The notes under the pieces: model-generated
What the model saw: only the letters and a program-made list of their open reading frames with translations
Database searches by the model: none
Told to the model about the DNA's origin: nothing
Made by a program: the position numbers and the translations under genes
In this document: one piece after another, positions 53,410 through 61,678 of the stretch
How positions within the stretch are numbered: the stretch's first letter is position 1
Layout of the letters: each line of letters starts with the position of its first letter
Source: JAAFHB01 sp963677935
GTDB lineage: Bacteria > Bacteroidota > Bacteroidia > Bacteroidales > Prolixibacteraceae
DNA: 64,000 nucleotides
Reading direction: 5' to 3'
Assembly: GCA_963677935.2 (NCBI GenBank)
Contig: CAXXEH010000003.1
Coordinates: 4,278,001-4,342,000, forward strand

Positions 53410-56400
53410 GACTCGCAGCTGCATTTTTCAGAAGCGATCTTCTCTTCTGATGGTTTAATTACCGTGATTAGATGTTGATCTGCAGGCACTGACACCAATA
53501 TTGAAACGGCCAATGAACCTTCTGCCTCATTGAGGTCTGCAGTTCCCTTTACCCCTTCGATGTCAAGAAATAGCTTCACATCAGTTACATAATCGACATA
53601 GGGTTGCTCTTCCACATAGTCGATGATGACCGATTTATACACCTTTCCGCCAAAAGTTGGATTTCCCCCTTCAGGAAATGCCCAGGGAGAGAGGAACCGC
53701 ATGATTGACTGCTGCAAAAGATTGGTGTACCAGGTTTCGTCGAAACCATCATAAAACCGCACTTTCATAGTTGTGCGTACCTCTTCAAACTGAGGATTAT
53801 TCACATGAAGTTTTACGAAGCAGGAGACACGGCTTCCAATATATTGGGTGATCTCCTGCAGCAGACCCAGGCTGGTATAGGGCTTCAAAGGATCTGCCAG
53901 ATTGTGAAATTGCTTATTAGGGACGGTGACAATCGAAACATGACCCGGAGCAAGCTCCCTGTAAATTCCGGAACCACTTTCATTTGGCTCATAGTGGGTG
54001 TGATTCAGGCACTTTACCCTGTAGATTTCGGGGAAGGCTTCCAGAACAAGATGTTCGTAATCCCAAATTGAAATGGCGCGGTCCTTGTGCCTCAACCGTT
54101 CACTGACGCGTGTGTAAAATGATGAGGGTTCTTCAGCTCCCCGCCCGCCAAACGACTCGAAAGGTTGTATGATCTTTTTAATTTCCGATACCGGGATATT
54201 TAGTTTATTGATGGTCCCTGCAGGCAGTACCTTTGAGGCAAAAGCAGGATCGTTTCCCTGATCAGCAAAAACCGCCTTCAACCCTTGTGCTGCCACCAGG
54301 ATCAGCCGGCAAACTGCATCGCTTGTTGTCGATACTGCAATCCGAATCCAATGCTGACCAAGGGGTAAAAGTGTATTCAGGGCAAAAGCTTCGCGGGGCA
54401 TCGAAAAAGTGACAATACCCGACTTTAGCAATCCCTCTGTCAGGTCCTCCACTTCACTCTGATCAAAAGTTATCCATTCGTTCTCCCTGAGATAACTCCA
54501 GTGCAGGTGTTGGGGAGGCTTCACCGCAAGGGGATTAGCAGTACCGTCTGCAACCTGAAAAAGTAAAGCCAGGTTTTGCGGAGGTTTTAATCCTGTTATC
54601 CCGATGTAAAACTCAGCTTCATGGGTCACCTGCTGACCAATAGACATAGCACCATCTGTGGTATTCAAATGCCTAAGCTGAGGAAGCAGATACACAGTAG
54701 TGTCAGGAGCGTTTGTTTTTAGATAAGGATGTTGTTCCGCAAAACCAAAAGGGGCGACATGAAGAAATTTCGCACTCCGATTTTCAAATCCGGATTTCGC
54801 CGAAGAATCGAGAACAATCGTTTGAACTGCGGTATATTCTGCTGTTATTGAAGACAATACCGGCGAGTAAGGCTCCGTTGGCTTTTTTGCAGTAGTACTT
54901 CCATTGGCCACAGCAAGAATATAGTCCGACAATGCCTCCCGGTATGCTTTATGACCCATCCCCTCAGAAAGACGAAGCTGAACGAAGCCTGATTTTGACC
55001 TGATCGTAAACTGATTGTCGGTCTGAAAATCGGATCGGTCTTCTTTATTAAATTCGTCAGCGGGAGGTTTGATATCCAGGATTACCTCATTGTCTCCATC
55101 AAACAGCGTCTGATAGCTGTTATCGCTCCAGTTACCCTCTTTCAGAAAGGTTACATACACTCCCGGAACATGCTTGGTATAGTAATCGTAGGTGGAGGAG
55201 GGATAATTTTGTTCCAGGGTTTTATACATCACCGATCGGATATCTGGTATGTTTTTCCAGTTTAGGGATAAGTTACAACTGGTAATATCTCTTTTTGCGA
55301 ATATTTCCTGACTTCCGACGATAAGTGAACTTCCGCTTTCCGGCTGAGCGCCAAACGGGAAGAACGGTTTTGAGGCATCGACAGGGCCGAAATCGTTCGA
55401 TAAAGTAAGATTTTTAACCTGATCTACAGAAACCTGTAACTGTATTTGCTTTATTACCGTACTTTCAAAATCGGCAAAACCATAGGTGTTGGTCGCCTCA
55501 TTATTCAGTTTAATCAGCAGAACCGGTGTTGCCACATCAAAGCCATAACCATGTTTTTTTGCATCGTAAGCAATTACTGCTGCATCATCACCGGCCAGAG
55601 AGACGGTAAGACGGATATTTGTCGCTGTTGTTGCTAAAAATGTTGCGGGTGATTTTTCGATCCAACCTTTTTCTCCCGTAAACAGGCAGGTGATATCCGA
55701 TCCCCTCTCTTCACCGGTTTTTCCCTTAAAACCCGATACGGTCAGATCGATGGAGACATCACGCTTACCCTCGGCAAGCCACAAATAATGAGAGGCGACT
55801 GCGAAGCCAACTTCTGCAAATGGCATTTGGATTGAAGTCAGTTTCCCGTTAGAATAGATTTTATTATAAAACGGATGCCACGAAAGATCAGCCGATGTTA
55901 AGGCTGCACCCAGACCATCATCGGAATTGGCTACTGGAGAAGCATATAGCCGACCATTTTGTTTATTTGCATTACCATCGGAACCGACCGGCTCACTTCC
56001 ATGCCGATACAGGGTTTGTAATGAAGTCACTTTTGCCTGGTTGGCAATCAGCTCACGGTCATTGGCAAAGAATGCTTCAACTCCTTTGTCATCTTTTCCT
56101 GCTTTGAACAATTCATCTTTTTTAACCTGGGCAGAAACAGCTTGTTTGGCCAGTTCTGCCAGAAGGTGCACCTGTGCAGGAATGGCCGGTTTCTCCTTTA
56201 GTTGGAGAACCTCCCGGTAATAAAAATCGAGATGGCGCCCTGTGAGGGTATTGGCTTCAGAACGGGCATATTCCATTAACCTGAGGAAACTCAAAAACAG
56301 TGCGTAATGGGGGTCATGGCGGTCCCAATTGGTGAAGGTATCCTCCAGGGCAAGCCTCGCTTCACTGATTATCCGGGCAAATACTTTCAGGAACTGATCT

Positions 56401-57167
56401 GCAACAGCTGTGAAAAGGTTGTGTGTGGCGATATGATTCGTAAGCTCAAATACGCTTCCTGCTGGATTCCCATAAACTGAAGAATCAGGATCAATGGAGG
56501 TCAGGTAGCCATTCCACTCTGTGGAACCATTTGTAATCCAATCCTTCGACAACCCGGAGTTAAGAAAATCGGTAAACTTTTCGGGTAGCATACCCAGAAT
56601 TTTTATACTTTCGGAGGGGGCCACATCAGCAATCACCGATAAGGTAACCCCGGCTTTCTGCCATGCAATCAGTCGTTGTAAGGCGGGTGCCAATTGTGAC
56701 TGAATCAGATTTTTCAAGGTTGATTTAAGTGCAAATTCGGCGGGAAGCCCTTCTTTAAGCAGATCAAGTTGCTTTGCAAGCGTTCCCAGACAACTAAAAA
56801 TAGAACTGATATTTTTAATCAGCTCGCTGTTTTTCAATTCATTATCCAGGTTGTTTAAGAAATCAAAATAGCTCTTGACCTGGGTTTTATAATCTTCAAT
56901 GTTCTGAACCGAGGTAACTGCCAGTCTGAGCGATGGGTCATTGCTAAAGAAAGGGGTCCAGTTCCCGTTTTCTGAATTGTCGGTGTCGAAGTATTTCACA
57001 AATGCTGACAATTCCCGGGCAAACATCATTCCATTAGCTGCGTTATGCTCATTTACGGGAGCATACAACGGATCGAGCGTAGGCAAAAGTCGTTGCTCCT
57101 GATTGACCCCATCGCGGATCAGCTTAAGTGGATCTGTATTGTGATTACAATCTTTCGGCTTTGTCAT
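53406..57167 (-). CDS. Giant eCIS baseplate J-like protein (Afp11-like)
   Basis: A 1253-residue protein. The N-terminal half is helical and likely accounts for wedge scaffolding. The C-terminal third contains baseplate J-type strands: GGRGAEEPSSFYTRVSERLRHKDRAISIWDYEHLVLEAFPEI, then KCLNHTH and VSIVTVPNK, as in gpJ/gp6 proteins. The order Afp11-then-Afp12 along the operon is conserved. The gene starts 15 bp after the gp25-like gene stop. No signal peptide, as expected for an eCIS assembled in the cytoplasm. Confidence 0.87.
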   Translation of the reverse strand: MTKPKDCNHNTDPLKLIRDGVNQEQRLLPTLDPLYAPVNEHNAANGMMFARELSAFVKYFDTDNSENGNWTPFFSNDPSLRLAVTSVQNIEDYKTQVKSYFDFLNNLDNELKNSELIKNISSIFSCLGTLAKQLDLLKEGLPAEFALKSTLKNLIQSQLAPALQRLIAWQKAGVTLSVIADVAPSESIKILGMLPEKFTDFLNSGLSKDWITNGSTEWNGYLTSIDPDSSVYGNPAGSVFELTNHIATHNLFTAVADQFLKVFARIISEARLALEDTFTNWDRHDPHYALFLSFLRLMEYARSEANTLTGRHLDFYYREVLQLKEKPAIPAQVHLLAELAKQAVSAQVKKDELFKAGKDDKGVEAFFANDRELIANQAKVTSLQTLYRHGSEPVGSDGNANKQNGRLYASPVANSDDGLGAALTSADLSWHPFYNKIYSNGKLTSIQMPFAEVGFAVASHYLWLAEGKRDVSIDLTVSGFKGKTGEERGSDITCLFTGEKGWIEKSPATFLATTATNIRLTVSLAGDDAAVIAYDAKKHGYGFDVATPVLLIKLNNEATNTYGFADFESTVIKQIQLQVSVDQVKNLTLSNDFGPVDASKPFFPFGAQPESGSSLIVGSQEIFAKRDITSCNLSLNWKNIPDIRSVMYKTLEQNYPSSTYDYYTKHVPGVYVTFLKEGNWSDNSYQTLFDGDNEVILDIKPPADEFNKEDRSDFQTDNQFTIRSKSGFVQLRLSEGMGHKAYREALSDYILAVANGSTTAKKPTEPYSPVLSSITAEYTAVQTIVLDSSAKSGFENRSAKFLHVAPFGFAEQHPYLKTNAPDTTVYLLPQLRHLNTTDGAMSIGQQVTHEAEFYIGITGLKPPQNLALLFQVADGTANPLAVKPPQHLHWSYLRENEWITFDQSEVEDLTEGLLKSGIVTFSMPREAFALNTLLPLGQHWIRIAVSTTSDAVCRLILVAAQGLKAVFADQGNDPAFASKVLPAGTINKLNIPVSEIKKIIQPFESFGGRGAEEPSSFYTRVSERLRHKDRAISIWDYEHLVLEAFPEIYRVKCLNHTHYEPNESGSGIYRELAPGHVSIVTVPNKQFHNLADPLKPYTSLGLLQEITQYIGSRVSCFVKLHVNNPQFEEVRTTMKVRFYDGFDETWYTNLLQQSIMRFLSPWAFPEGGNPTFGGKVYKSVIIDYVEEQPYVDYVTDVKLFLDIEGVKGTADLNEAEGSLAVSILVSVPADQHLITVIKPSEEKIASEKCSCES

Positions 57168-57182
57168 ACAATCAGCATATTA

Positions 57183-57623
57183 TCAAGATATTAAACTAAT
57201 TGAAGTGGTAAGGTTGATATCTGTTCCTTCCAGTTTATAAAATGGAAATACAAAATTGAAACGTGAATTGGTCGTCCTTACGCGATAAACAATTCCGATC
57301 AGGATCACCCCCTCCAGTTCCCCACTATCGTCCAGTGTCACTTTTTCAAGCTCAATACGCGGCTCGTGGTACAGAATGGCAGATTCGATTTTATCGGTCA
57401 TGAGTGTTTTCATCCGCGTATCAAGGTTTTCAAAAATCAACTCATCGAGGTTGCATCCATATTGCGGCAACATCACCCTTTCGCCACGAACGGTCTGTAG
57501 TAAAACCTCAAGGCTTGAAGCAATATCTGCTTCCTGTTCAAGCATTTCCACCGTTCCATTACTGGAATTGAACTTTGGTGGAAACGACCATCCACGACCA
57601 ATAAATGTGAGGTTTTGTTCCAT
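57183..57623 (-). CDS. gp25-like baseplate protein (Afp9-like)
   Basis: A 146-residue protein of the GPW/gp25 family. FIGRGWSFPPKF opens it, followed by VRGERVMLPQYGCNLDELIFENLDT, with the conserved EPRIELEKV (here YHEPRIELEKVTL). The T4 gp25 counterpart is a wedge protein that starts sheath polymerisation. It begins 38 bp after the PAAR gene stop and precedes the two giant wedge genes, as in other eCIS operons. Confidence 0.93.
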   Translation of the reverse strand: MEQNLTFIGRGWSFPPKFNSSNGTVEMLEQEADIASSLEVLLQTVRGERVMLPQYGCNLDELIFENLDTRMKTLMTDKIESAILYHEPRIELEKVTLDDSGELEGVILIGIVYRVRTTNSRFNFVFPFYKLEGTDINLTTSISLIS

Positions 57624-57661
57624 AATTCTTTATTTTCAGGTTCCAATGAAAATTTACAAAT

Positions 57662-57931
57662 TCATCCGCCGATCAAAACGGTTGGTGCTCCCGGAGGTAT
57701 TACAGCTCCTCCTGAAGCTGTGATGTCGCCAATCCTTGCAGCAGGCATTCCGCCAATCATCACCACCGCCGATCCTTTTACGATTGCATCCACTCCGCAC
57801 GAATCACCCATTCGGGCGGCAGGTAGTCCCCCGATTAAAACTGTCGGACAACCAGGTGGCAGAATCGGCGTTGGTGTTCCCATCGTTGCCGTACTCACGA
57901 TCATATCCGAAACACGCGCTGCTGGTGGCAT
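57662..57931 (-). CDS. PAAR spike-tip protein (Afp10-like)
   Basis: An 89-residue PAAR protein with the internal repeats CPTVLIGGLPAARMGD, SAVVMIGGMPAARIGD and a final APTVLIGG. PAAR proteins sharpen the tip of the VgrG spike and can bind a metal. There is no C-terminal toxin extension, so this copy only caps the spike. It is separated from the VgrG-like gene stop by 10 bp and is transcribed with it. Confidence 0.95.
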   Translation of the reverse strand: MPPAARVSDMIVSTATMGTPTPILPPGCPTVLIGGLPAARMGDSCGVDAIVKGSAVVMIGGMPAARIGDITASGGAVIPPGAPTVLIGG

Positions 57932-57941
57932 ATCGTTATTT

Positions 57942-59708
57942 TTAATTTATTTGAACAATTCCACCCTGAATAATCGCAGCAGCACTTCCCTTAATGGTCG
58001 TATTTGCTCCCGATACTTCAGCCGTGGCTGTTCCTTCAGCTTTAAAAGAGGTCTGTGCTTTAGCTGCTATGCTCATTCCTTCAACCGCGAAATCTTTTTG
58101 CGCTTTATTAATCAGGTCTTTAAAGCTTTCAATCTTAATTCCGCTATCGTTCATTGTTATTTTATTGCCATTCTGATCTTCTAAAATGATCCCTTTATCT
58201 TCATCAGATAGCATGATTTTATTCCCACCCGGAGTTTCGAGGGTGATGATTTTCTTTTCGTCGTCGAAGGTGAACTTCATTTTTTCGCGGCTCACATACC
58301 CTTTGTGGTGATTATCGTCTTTCGGATGTTCAGGGGCCGGCTTGGCACTGCTGTGACACATTCCCAACACCACAGGATGACGTGGATCGTCATTCAGAAA
58401 ACCGATGATTACCTCGTCACCAATTTCAGGTCGGAAGTACGTTCCACGTTCCATACCGGCATCCAGCGTCGAAATACGGGCCCAGATCCCGTCATCAGCA
58501 GTGCTGATCATTGGGAGCCTCACTTTTATCCGGTCTTCGCCATCCGGATCGCCTTCCAGAACGGTGACAACACCGATTTGTAATCCGGCTACGGCAGGCA
58601 AAAGTCCGGAGGCTGGCATCGGACGGAGGTTATAGGTATTCGAAAACAGATCGGGACTTAGTCCTAACTGTGCATCCGTCTCCCAATTCCCTCCCGACAA
58701 AGTATGCCGCACTCCCGAAACAAATATTTTCCCTTCGAAGCGCTCCCCAACTCCGGCAATTTCGACAATTTTTCCTGGCAATATCGTTGCAAGTCCCTGG
58801 AAACGTGCCCTTCCGCGTATTTTTGCCAACCGTTCCTTCAACAGCCGTCCGTTGGCCCAGGCCTGCAATTCAGGTTCACTGAGTTTACCGCCATGCCTGA
58901 TCTTCAGGTCATCGCCTCCGATAACACCAGCCAGATCAGCTGGAGAAAGATTCCCGTTATTGGTAGTTGTTGGTTCGGCAGCTGAAGCCTCCACCACCTC
59001 CTGATCACTCGCATTCCAGCTACTGGCTTTGATCCCTTTACTCTGGATACGTGCATCCATCTCTGCATCGAACTCCTTCAAGGTAGATCCAAAAGTCAAT
59101 TTAACAATGGGATCTGCCCCGACAGCCGGTTTGGCAATTTTTATCTTTCCGTCCTCCACCATCACCACCTGACCGTTTGCTTCGGCACGGCACAGTATAA
59201 AATCCCAGTCCGTCGAATCATACTGAACCACCTCCTTCAGCCCGGGGAGAGTAGCTTCAACATCCTTCTGCAACCCATATTGTCCGATCAATTGCTCCAT
59301 GATATCACTGTCCTTCATATCAATGAAATACTTGCTTTTGACCCCGCTGGTCATTTTGACCGCTTCATCGCGGCATTCGACAATCAGCTGACTTCCACTG
59401 CTCCGCACCTTGAGGCTATGCCTCACAATCATCCCTTTAAAAACAGTATCATTTTGAGAACGGTACCCCATTTGGATCTCAATTTTTTTGCCCGGGACAA
59501 ATAAATCAGATGAGCTCGCTTCAAACGTAGCCTGTGATGCTTCACCATCACGCAGATGAATAAGGGCTGAAGGGATCCGGTTCAATTCACGCGAGACGAC
59601 CACCGATAATACATGGTAAGCGCCCGGAAGCTGGGCTCCGTCGATCAAAATCACCGATGTACAGGTATCGGGAGTTGCAGGGGTTGGTATGTTGGCGTCA
59701 GTAGGCAA
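57942..59708 (-). CDS. VgrG/gpV-like spike protein (Afp8-like)
   Basis: A 588-residue protein. The N-terminal half has gp27-like sequence, and the gp5-type OB fold is visible around LQIGVVTVLEGDPDGEDRIKVRLP, followed by GTYFRPEIGDEVIIGFLNDDPRHPVVLGM. The C-terminal region (about 470-585) is a beta-helix with KITLETPGGNKIMLSD and repeated NKI/KIT motifs, ending QGGIVQIN. This forms the central spike carrying the PAAR tip. It follows the LysM protein gene by 3 bp. Confidence 0.94.
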   Translation of the reverse strand: MPTDANIPTPATPDTCTSVILIDGAQLPGAYHVLSVVVSRELNRIPSALIHLRDGEASQATFEASSSDLFVPGKKIEIQMGYRSQNDTVFKGMIVRHSLKVRSSGSQLIVECRDEAVKMTSGVKSKYFIDMKDSDIMEQLIGQYGLQKDVEATLPGLKEVVQYDSTDWDFILCRAEANGQVVMVEDGKIKIAKPAVGADPIVKLTFGSTLKEFDAEMDARIQSKGIKASSWNASDQEVVEASAAEPTTTNNGNLSPADLAGVIGGDDLKIRHGGKLSEPELQAWANGRLLKERLAKIRGRARFQGLATILPGKIVEIAGVGERFEGKIFVSGVRHTLSGGNWETDAQLGLSPDLFSNTYNLRPMPASGLLPAVAGLQIGVVTVLEGDPDGEDRIKVRLPMISTADDGIWARISTLDAGMERGTYFRPEIGDEVIIGFLNDDPRHPVVLGMCHSSAKPAPEHPKDDNHHKGYVSREKMKFTFDDEKKIITLETPGGNKIMLSDEDKGIILEDQNGNKITMNDSGIKIESFKDLINKAQKDFAVEGMSIAAKAQTSFKAEGTATAEVSGANTTIKGSAAAIIQGGIVQIN

Positions 59709-59711
59709 AGG

Positions 59712-60416
59712 TTATTTTGTTTTTTTTAATGGTGGAAAAAACAGATCACTTCCGGGTTTGAGATGACGAAAATTCGCTAATCCATTCACCTCAGCCACCT
59801 GGAGGTAATACTTTGGATCACCATAAATGGAATAGCACATCAATGGCAGTGTATCGCCCTGTTTTACCTTCCGGATATGGGTCAGATCGGGTGAACTTTT
59901 ATTCTCTTTTGCTGCCCTTTTTTGTTCTTCAATACTACTTTTAAATTTAACGGTGGCAATAGCCCGGATAGGGGTCCCATCGGGTTTGAACATTTTGTGA
60001 TTGATGGACAGTTCGGTCACCCGTCCTTTGAAAATGGAGTTTTCGCCCCAAACCAGTTTCAGGTGTCTTGGTTCATGAGAATCGCCTTTATAACCGATCA
60101 GCACATCCTTCATTTTTTTTAGGTCATCGACGACACTCTCCCGCGGCTGACCATCAATGATACCCGTATTGTCAAACAAGAAATCAAAGGTAATCTCATC
60201 GGGTTCGGTGTATTCATATTTCAGCTGTGCTCCACTAGTACCCTGACCCTGTGCACCCTGCGAAAATTTCAATTTGTATTGCAGGGTATAACTCTCCGGG
60301 TTAATGAGTGCTTCAAACTGATCGTCAGCATCATTCACACCCCCGTTTTCAGCCTTCTCCGAATCTGAAAAAGCCAAAATGAGCATTTTTTCAAGTTTTC
60401 CTGTCCCTGGCATCAC
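59712..60416 (-). CDS. LysM-containing tube-baseplate connector (Afp7-like)
   Basis: A 234-residue protein. The N-terminal domain (about 1-170) includes FEALINPESYTLQYKLKFSQG, typical of the eCIS LysM proteins that join tube and spike; residues about 183-232 form a LysM-like motif (VKQGDTLPLMCYSIYGDPKYYLQVAEVN). The LysM serves a structural role inside the baseplate rather than glycan binding. Its start overlaps the DUF5908 stop as ATGA. Confidence 0.93.
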   Translation of the reverse strand: MMPGTGKLEKMLILAFSDSEKAENGGVNDADDQFEALINPESYTLQYKLKFSQGAQGQGTSGAQLKYEYTEPDEITFDFLFDNTGIIDGQPRESVVDDLKKMKDVLIGYKGDSHEPRHLKLVWGENSIFKGRVTELSINHKMFKPDGTPIRAIATVKFKSSIEEQKRAAKENKSSPDLTHIRKVKQGDTLPLMCYSIYGDPKYYLQVAEVNGLANFRHLKPGSDLFFPPLKKTK

Positions 60417-60604
60417 CGTTCTGTTTTATTTTGAAGTATCTCCATCACCTTTTCAACACATGCCGCAATGATCCCCTCATTGCCAGCTCCCCCGGGGCTA
60501 TTCCCACCAGTAGCTGAAGAGGACGCTCCACCCGAAGATGTCGCTTCGTTCTGAGGGGAGTTTACAGTCACCTGGATATGGAGTTCCCGTATTTCGATAG
60601 GCAT
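60413..60604 (-). CDS. DUF5908 small eCIS protein (Afp6-like position)
   Basis: 63 residues. It begins MPIEIRELHIQVTV, the signature of DUF5908, a small protein in Bacteroidota eCIS operons. A Gly/Ser-rich linker (SSGGASSSATGGNSPGG) is followed by a C-terminal helix (ACVEKVMEILQNK). It overlaps the LysM gene start by ATGA. Its role is unknown; position suggests a baseplate or tube accessory. Confidence 0.88.
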   Translation of the reverse strand: MPIEIRELHIQVTVNSPQNEATSSGGASSSATGGNSPGGAGNEGIIAACVEKVMEILQNKTER

Positions 60605-60640
60605 TGTGTCAGAGGTATTAGCAATTGAAATAATAATTCA

Positions 60641-60722
60641 TTATGAGGCTTTTGGGCTGTAGACCGTTAGACTAATAGCCGAACAGTCTAAAAGCCTAAT
60701 AGGCTAACAGTCTAATAGCCTC
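60641..60722. repeat. Short imperfect repeats in the gap between tube and DUF5908 genes
   Basis: AACAGTCTAAAAGCCT and AACAGTCTAATAGCCT lie 24 bp apart within a string of TTAG/CTAAT-rich words. Related to the unit at 25955-26010 on the opposite strand. It is the largest gap inside the structural part of the operon (125 bp). Confidence 0.55.
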
Positions 60723-60729
60723 CCCAATG

Positions 60730-61176
60730 TCACTGCACGGTAAAATACCGGTAGGTAATCTCCATGGTTTCAATCACAAGGGCGCTATCGGTTGAACTCA
60801 GATCGCTGACCACCCATTTTTTGGGGATGGCTTGAGCAACTTTCCATGATCGCAGCGGTTCCCCTTTTTCGTTCATCAGGATCACATTGATATCGGTAGC
60901 CTCAAACTGACGGTCACGAAAAGCGTTGTTAAACCAGTTGATGATCTCCGAATCAACGACCATTCCCCGTTTCAGAACCAGATCGGCATACCTGGTTCTG
61001 ACAGGTAACTTGTGCTCAAAACGGTTTTCACCACCCTCTTTAAAGTTTTCGTATTCGTACTCTACCGACAATCCGGATACAGATTGAAATCTGACATCAT
61101 TGCTATTGCTGCTGATGCCAAATTCCACTTTGTAATAGAACCCTAATGGCGGATAATATGGCGAGTCATCAGCCAT
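60730..61176 (-). CDS. Inner tube protein 2 (Afp5-like, gp19 family)
   Basis: 148 residues of the T4 gp19-like tube family: VEFGISSNSNDVRFQSVSGLSVEYEYE, the strand HKLPVRTRYADLVLKRGM and the C-terminal ALVIETMEITYRYF. In Afp-type systems Afp5 forms the first tube ring on the baseplate. It begins 2 bp after the first tube gene stop, so the two are a tandem pair. It differs from tube protein 1 in carrying a longer N-terminus. Confidence 0.94.
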   Translation of the reverse strand: MADDSPYYPPLGFYYKVEFGISSNSNDVRFQSVSGLSVEYEYENFKEGGENRFEHKLPVRTRYADLVLKRGMVVDSEIINWFNNAFRDRQFEATDINVILMNEKGEPLRSWKVAQAIPKKWVVSDLSSTDSALVIETMEITYRYFTVQ

Positions 61177-61178
61177 AA

Positions 61179-61613
61179 TTAACGGACAAGGCTAAGCCCT
61201 TCGTGTGCGATTTCCAATGTCTCGATAGCGATCTCGTTGGCATCCGATTTCAGGTCGGGTGCGGTGATCTTAACAGGAAAACAGTTAACAGCTTTCCAAA
61301 CTGCAACGGGTTCGTGCTTCTCGTTCATCAATCTCACCACCACATCTCGGCGGGCGCCAGAACGATCATTGGAAATCTGATCCATCCAGTTATTGTAATC
61401 AAAGTCCCCTTCAAACTTACCCCGCTTAAGGGTTATATTGCTGTATTTTCTCATGCCAGGCATCTTAATTTTACTGAAATCCTTACTGTCGCTGTGCCTG
61501 TATTCAATCACTTCGACCTGCTGATCCATACCAGTGACTTCGGTAAAACTGATTTTAACGCCACCCCAATCGACCTGGTAATGGAAACGCGGTAACGGAT
61601 ATTGCTGTGCCAT
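61179..61613 (-). CDS. Inner tube protein 1 (Afp1-like, gp19 family)
   Basis: 144 residues: FHYQVDWGGVKISFTEVTGMDQQVEVIEYRH, IKMPGMRKYSNITLKRGKFEGD and a late ANEIAIETLEIAHEG. It would polymerise as the hexameric rings of the tube. It lies 65 bp downstream of the sheath gene and directly before the second tube gene. Structure and order match other Bacteroidota eCIS operons. Confidence 0.95.
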   Translation of the reverse strand: MAQQYPLPRFHYQVDWGGVKISFTEVTGMDQQVEVIEYRHSDSKDFSKIKMPGMRKYSNITLKRGKFEGDFDYNNWMDQISNDRSGARRDVVVRLMNEKHEPVAVWKAVNCFPVKITAPDLKSDANEIAIETLEIAHEGLSLVR

Positions 61614-61678
61614 AACTATATATTATTAAATTAGATTTATATTAAAAGAATGATTAACTGGTTATCAGGAATTTCCAA

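Noticed and set aside
57615..58184. Plus-strand 189-codon frame opposite the PAAR and VgrG genes
   Set aside because: Shadow of PAAR and VgrG coding sequence on the minus strand.
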